From NCBI RefSeq assembly GCF_000253255.1, contig NC_015580.1, forward strand, positions 1,501,001-1,565,000: a DNA stretch of 64,000 nt, written 5' to 3'. Below the pieces are notes generated by a model that saw nothing but the letters and a program-made list of their open reading frames with translations, was not told the DNA's origin and made no database searches. The position numbers were made by a program, and so were the translations under genes. This DNA comes from Novosphingobium sp. PP1Y (GTDB lineage Bacteria > Pseudomonadota > Alphaproteobacteria > Sphingomonadales > Sphingomonadaceae). Numbering within the stretch: the stretch's first letter is position 1; every line of letters begins with the position of its first letter. This document shows positions 62,361 through 64,000 of this stretch, in pieces.

Positions 62361-62798
62361 ATGACTGATTTTCAGGCAATCATGGCGGACTTTGCTGTCC
62401 GCCAGGCCGAACGCGCGGCGCAGGCACAAAGCGAAATCCAACGGCTCAAGGCAGCTATCATTGCCCCGCTGCGGAATGCCGAAATTGCCCGCGTAGAAAT
62501 CCGCTTCGATGGGTGCGGCGACAGCGGTGCGGTCGAAGAATGCGTCTTCTCTGACGCCGGCGGGGCGAGTGTTCCGTGTCCCGAAGTGACGATCGACTGT
62601 GCTGGAGAAGGCGACGACCAGAGCCTCAATTCCGCCCTCGAGCAACTGACTTACCTTGCTCTCGAACGCCATCATCCCGGATGGGAAATCAATGATGGCG
62701 CCTGCGGCGAACTGTTCATCGACGTGGCTACGCCGAGTTTCGTTCTGGACTGCCAGCTACGTTACACGGCGACCGACGACCATTCGACTGATCTCTAG
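62361..62798 (+). CDS. DUF6878 family protein
   Basis: 145 residues from ATG 62,361 with AGGAGAA upstream. It begins with a helix (FQAIMADFAVRQAERAAQAQ) followed by a beta-rich acidic part with VEIRFDGCGDSGAVEEC and HHPGWEINDGACGELFID, the conserved pattern of DUF6878 proteins that occur on alphaproteobacterial mobile elements. Function unknown. It precedes the DUF6915 gene by 10 bases and is probably in the same transcript. Confidence 0.75.
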   Translation: MTDFQAIMADFAVRQAERAAQAQSEIQRLKAAIIAPLRNAEIARVEIRFDGCGDSGAVEECVFSDAGGASVPCPEVTIDCAGEGDDQSLNSALEQLTYLALERHHPGWEINDGACGELFIDVATPSFVLDCQLRYTATDDHSTDL

Positions 62799-62808
62799 GA
62801 GAAGTGCG

Positions 62809-63237
62809 ATGGCTCATTGCTATTATCACGCCCTGTCGTCGGTCCGGAAATGGGGAGGGGTGGTAGAAGATTACCTGCCGCTCCACCAATGGTTTGACCA
62901 GTCGAAGGCGATCTTTGCTGATCCGCGGCACCGGGCCCTCCGGCACCATGCCGAAGGCATCTTCATGCTCGAGACGCTGTTCGGGCCTACTATCGTCAAC
63001 GCCGACAGCCGTGTCGTGCCCGTTCGCCTTGTAGGCGAGCAGCACGTCCGCGAGGACTTGGGTACGATTCCTTCCTTTGCGGATTGGGGGCGCCTAATCA
63101 CGCCCCAAGACTGGATGTTGCGGGGTCATCGTTTGGACGAGCCTATGCCTCTTGGTACTGTGGAGACTGGTGCTGGCAGTGCGTTTTCAGGTGGTCTTCC
63201 GCCCGCTTCGGGAGGAGCTTTCGTTGTCGAGATATGA
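62809..63237 (+). CDS. DUF6915 family protein
   Basis: 142 residues. The N-terminal two thirds match DUF6915: CYYHALSSVRKWGGVVEDYL, FADPRHRALRHHAEGIFMLE and VPVRLVGEQHVREDLGTIPS, rich in His and basic residues. The Gly/Ser/Pro-rich tail after residue 115 looks unstructured. Function unknown; it usually travels with DUF6878 and SSB genes on mobile elements. Start chosen at ATG 62,809 with AGGAGAAG upstream. Confidence 0.78.
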   Translation: MAHCYYHALSSVRKWGGVVEDYLPLHQWFDQSKAIFADPRHRALRHHAEGIFMLETLFGPTIVNADSRVVPVRLVGEQHVREDLGTIPSFADWGRLITPQDWMLRGHRLDEPMPLGTVETGAGSAFSGGLPPASGGAFVVEI

Positions 63238-63403
63238 TGTAGCCTTCGAGGTGGGCAAGGTCAGGGGGTACGTCGCAGCCCGTTAACGCGAAAAGTCATG
63301 GCTTGGCCTGTGCAAGGCACTCGGGACCAACCCGGCCTGTAAGCAAACCTTTCCTGAAGCATCCCCGTCGAGACGCGCAACCCCGATCAGGTCCGGCCGA
63401 GTT

Positions 63404-63420
63404 GCCGGGCTGCGCCCGGC
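63404..63420 (+). promoter_or_regulatory. hairpin in the leader of the island ssb gene
   Basis: Perfect 7-bp stem GCCGGGC-TGC-GCCCGGC in the 298-base gap before ssb. No T-tract follows; the rest of the gap (63,238-63,535) shows no gene. Confidence 0.4.
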
Positions 63421-63535
63421 TGCCCGCACCACCCGAACCAGATCGAGGTTTCCCTTCAGTGCGCTTCGCCGTGGCCGCTTCCTAGTCGGGTTTGCAGCCG
63501 GGATGGACCCGGAATGCTCGATCAGGAGAAAGACC

Positions 63536-63925
63536 ATGACCAATCTCGTTATCCTCGTTGGCCGCATCGCCCGCGACCCCGAAACCCGCACCACCCAGGG
63601 CGGCACCAACATCACCTCGATCTCGGTCGTCACCGACCGTCCCGCCCGCAAGGACGGCAAGACCTACAAGGACGAAAACGGCTACACTGCCAAGGACAGC
63701 GAATTCCACCGCGTGACCTGCTTCAACGGTCTCGGCCAGAACGTCGCCAAGTACTGCACCAAGGGCCAGCTCGTGACGGTCGAGGGGCGCATCCACTATA
63801 CGCAGTGGGAAGACCAGGACGGCACCAAGCGCTACGGCTGCGAGATCATCGCCGACAAGGTGGACTTCCTCACCAAGGGCCGGACGTCGAACAATGAAGG
63901 TGCGCCCGACATCGATGAGGACTGA
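63536..63925 (+). CDS. ssb: single-stranded DNA-binding protein of the island
   Basis: 129 residues from ATG 63,536 with AGGAG upstream. The OB fold has NLVILVGRIARDPETRTTQG, FHRVTCFNGLGQNVAKYCTK and GQLVTVEGRIHYTQWEDQDG. The C-terminal acidic tip is short (APDIDED), without the full DDDIPF motif used to recruit partners, so it may serve the element rather than the host replisome. SSB copies are frequent on conjugative elements. Confidence 0.9.
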   Translation: MTNLVILVGRIARDPETRTTQGGTNITSISVVTDRPARKDGKTYKDENGYTAKDSEFHRVTCFNGLGQNVAKYCTKGQLVTVEGRIHYTQWEDQDGTKRYGCEIIADKVDFLTKGRTSNNEGAPDIDED

Positions 63926-63945
63926 GTGCTTCCCGCATATGACAA

Positions 63946-63979
63946 GGCTCCGATGGTTCGCGCCATCGGGGCCTTTTTT
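63946..63979 (+). terminator. Rho-independent terminator after ssb
   Basis: 11-bp stem GGCTCCGATGG / CCATCGGGGCC (one G-U pair), loop TTCGCG, followed by six T residues; 20 bases after the ssb stop. It is the only clear terminator seen in the island part of the window. Confidence 0.9.
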
Positions 63980-64000
63980 GTGCTTGCTGTCGTGAACGGC

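Larger units (their letters stand above)
38812..64000. mobile_element. integrative element (genomic island, ICE-like) at tRNA-Met; right end outside the window
   Basis: The region starts at tRNA-Met with a P4-type integrase and then contains only accessory genes: VirB1-like transglycosylase, Toprim protein, methyltransferase-helicase, toxin-antitoxin, mer and ars genes, ParB, ArdC, DUF2493/DUF6878/DUF6915 proteins and SSB. Housekeeping genes stop at the tRNA. No type IV secretion or relaxase gene is visible before 64,000, so conjugative ability is inferred from the helper genes only. Confidence 0.8.

Overview
This window looks like a chromosomal segment of a high-GC alphaproteobacterium of the order Sphingomonadales (Novosphingobium/Sphingobium-like). 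The basis is the gene order pyrH-frr-uppS-cdsA-dxr-rseP-bamA-skp-fabZ, the protein families (PuuD-like membrane protein, DUF5818, DUF6878, DUF6915), overlapping ATGA/TGATG gene junctions and GC-rich third positions. The genus is inferred, not proven.

Positions 1 to about 38,800 are ordinary core genome. Region 1-9,430 carries UMP kinase (cut by the window start), ribosome recycling factor, undecaprenyl and phospholipid precursor synthesis, the MEP-pathway reductoisomerase, the site-2 protease RseP, the outer-membrane assembly factors BamA and Skp, FabZ and ribosomal protein L31. Then come a PilZ protein, Cu/Zn superoxide dismutase, a prolyl-4-hydroxylase-type dioxygenase and tRNA-His. An overlapping cytochrome c maturation operon follows (ccmC-D-E-F-G-H-I; 11,715-16,690), then the Kup potassium transporter. 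On the minus strand lie a run of dapF-mtaB-ftsY-yciB, a PuuD-like membrane protein, a GGDEF/EAL protein and an isopenicillin-N-synthase-like dioxygenase. The rest of the core holds an EVE protein, CsbD, an LplT-like MFS carrier, pgsA, an oxyR/rnd pair, an unassigned lineage protein, aspS, a VOC protein, acpP-fabF, mltG and a 2H phosphoesterase.

An elongator tRNA-Met at 38,735-38,811 marks the left edge of an integrated element. A P4-type tyrosine integrase starts 179 bases downstream, and the element runs past the right end of the window. It encodes a VirB1-like lytic transglycosylase, a CHC2/Toprim primase-like protein, a 1,410-residue methyltransferase-plus-strawberry-notch helicase (DarB-like in layout), a MbcA/ParS-Xre plus RES toxin-antitoxin pair, a large ParB-domain protein, an ArdC antirestriction gene, small proteins (DUF2493/SLOG, DUF6878, DUF6915) and its own SSB. 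This set looks like the maintenance and transfer-support module of an integrative conjugative element. Several of these genes are preceded by a compact GC-rich hairpin without a U-tract.

Metal-resistance cargo sits between the toxin-antitoxin pair and ParB. One part is a mer-like unit (merR diverging from merT, a GDCCVxC small protein and a MerA-like flavoprotein without the vicinal C-terminal cysteines). The other is a compact ars operon (arsR, LMW-PTP-type arsC, glutaredoxin-type arsC, arsB, ynfA-like, arsH).

The most striking structure is an intact three-recombinase (RIT-type) transposable element of about 3.08 kb at 57,155-60,240. It is inserted exactly inside ardC, right after the second His codon of HELSH. 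It has 27-bp near-perfect inverted repeats and, only at its right end, a perfect 34-bp palindrome laid out like a tyrosine-recombinase crossover site.
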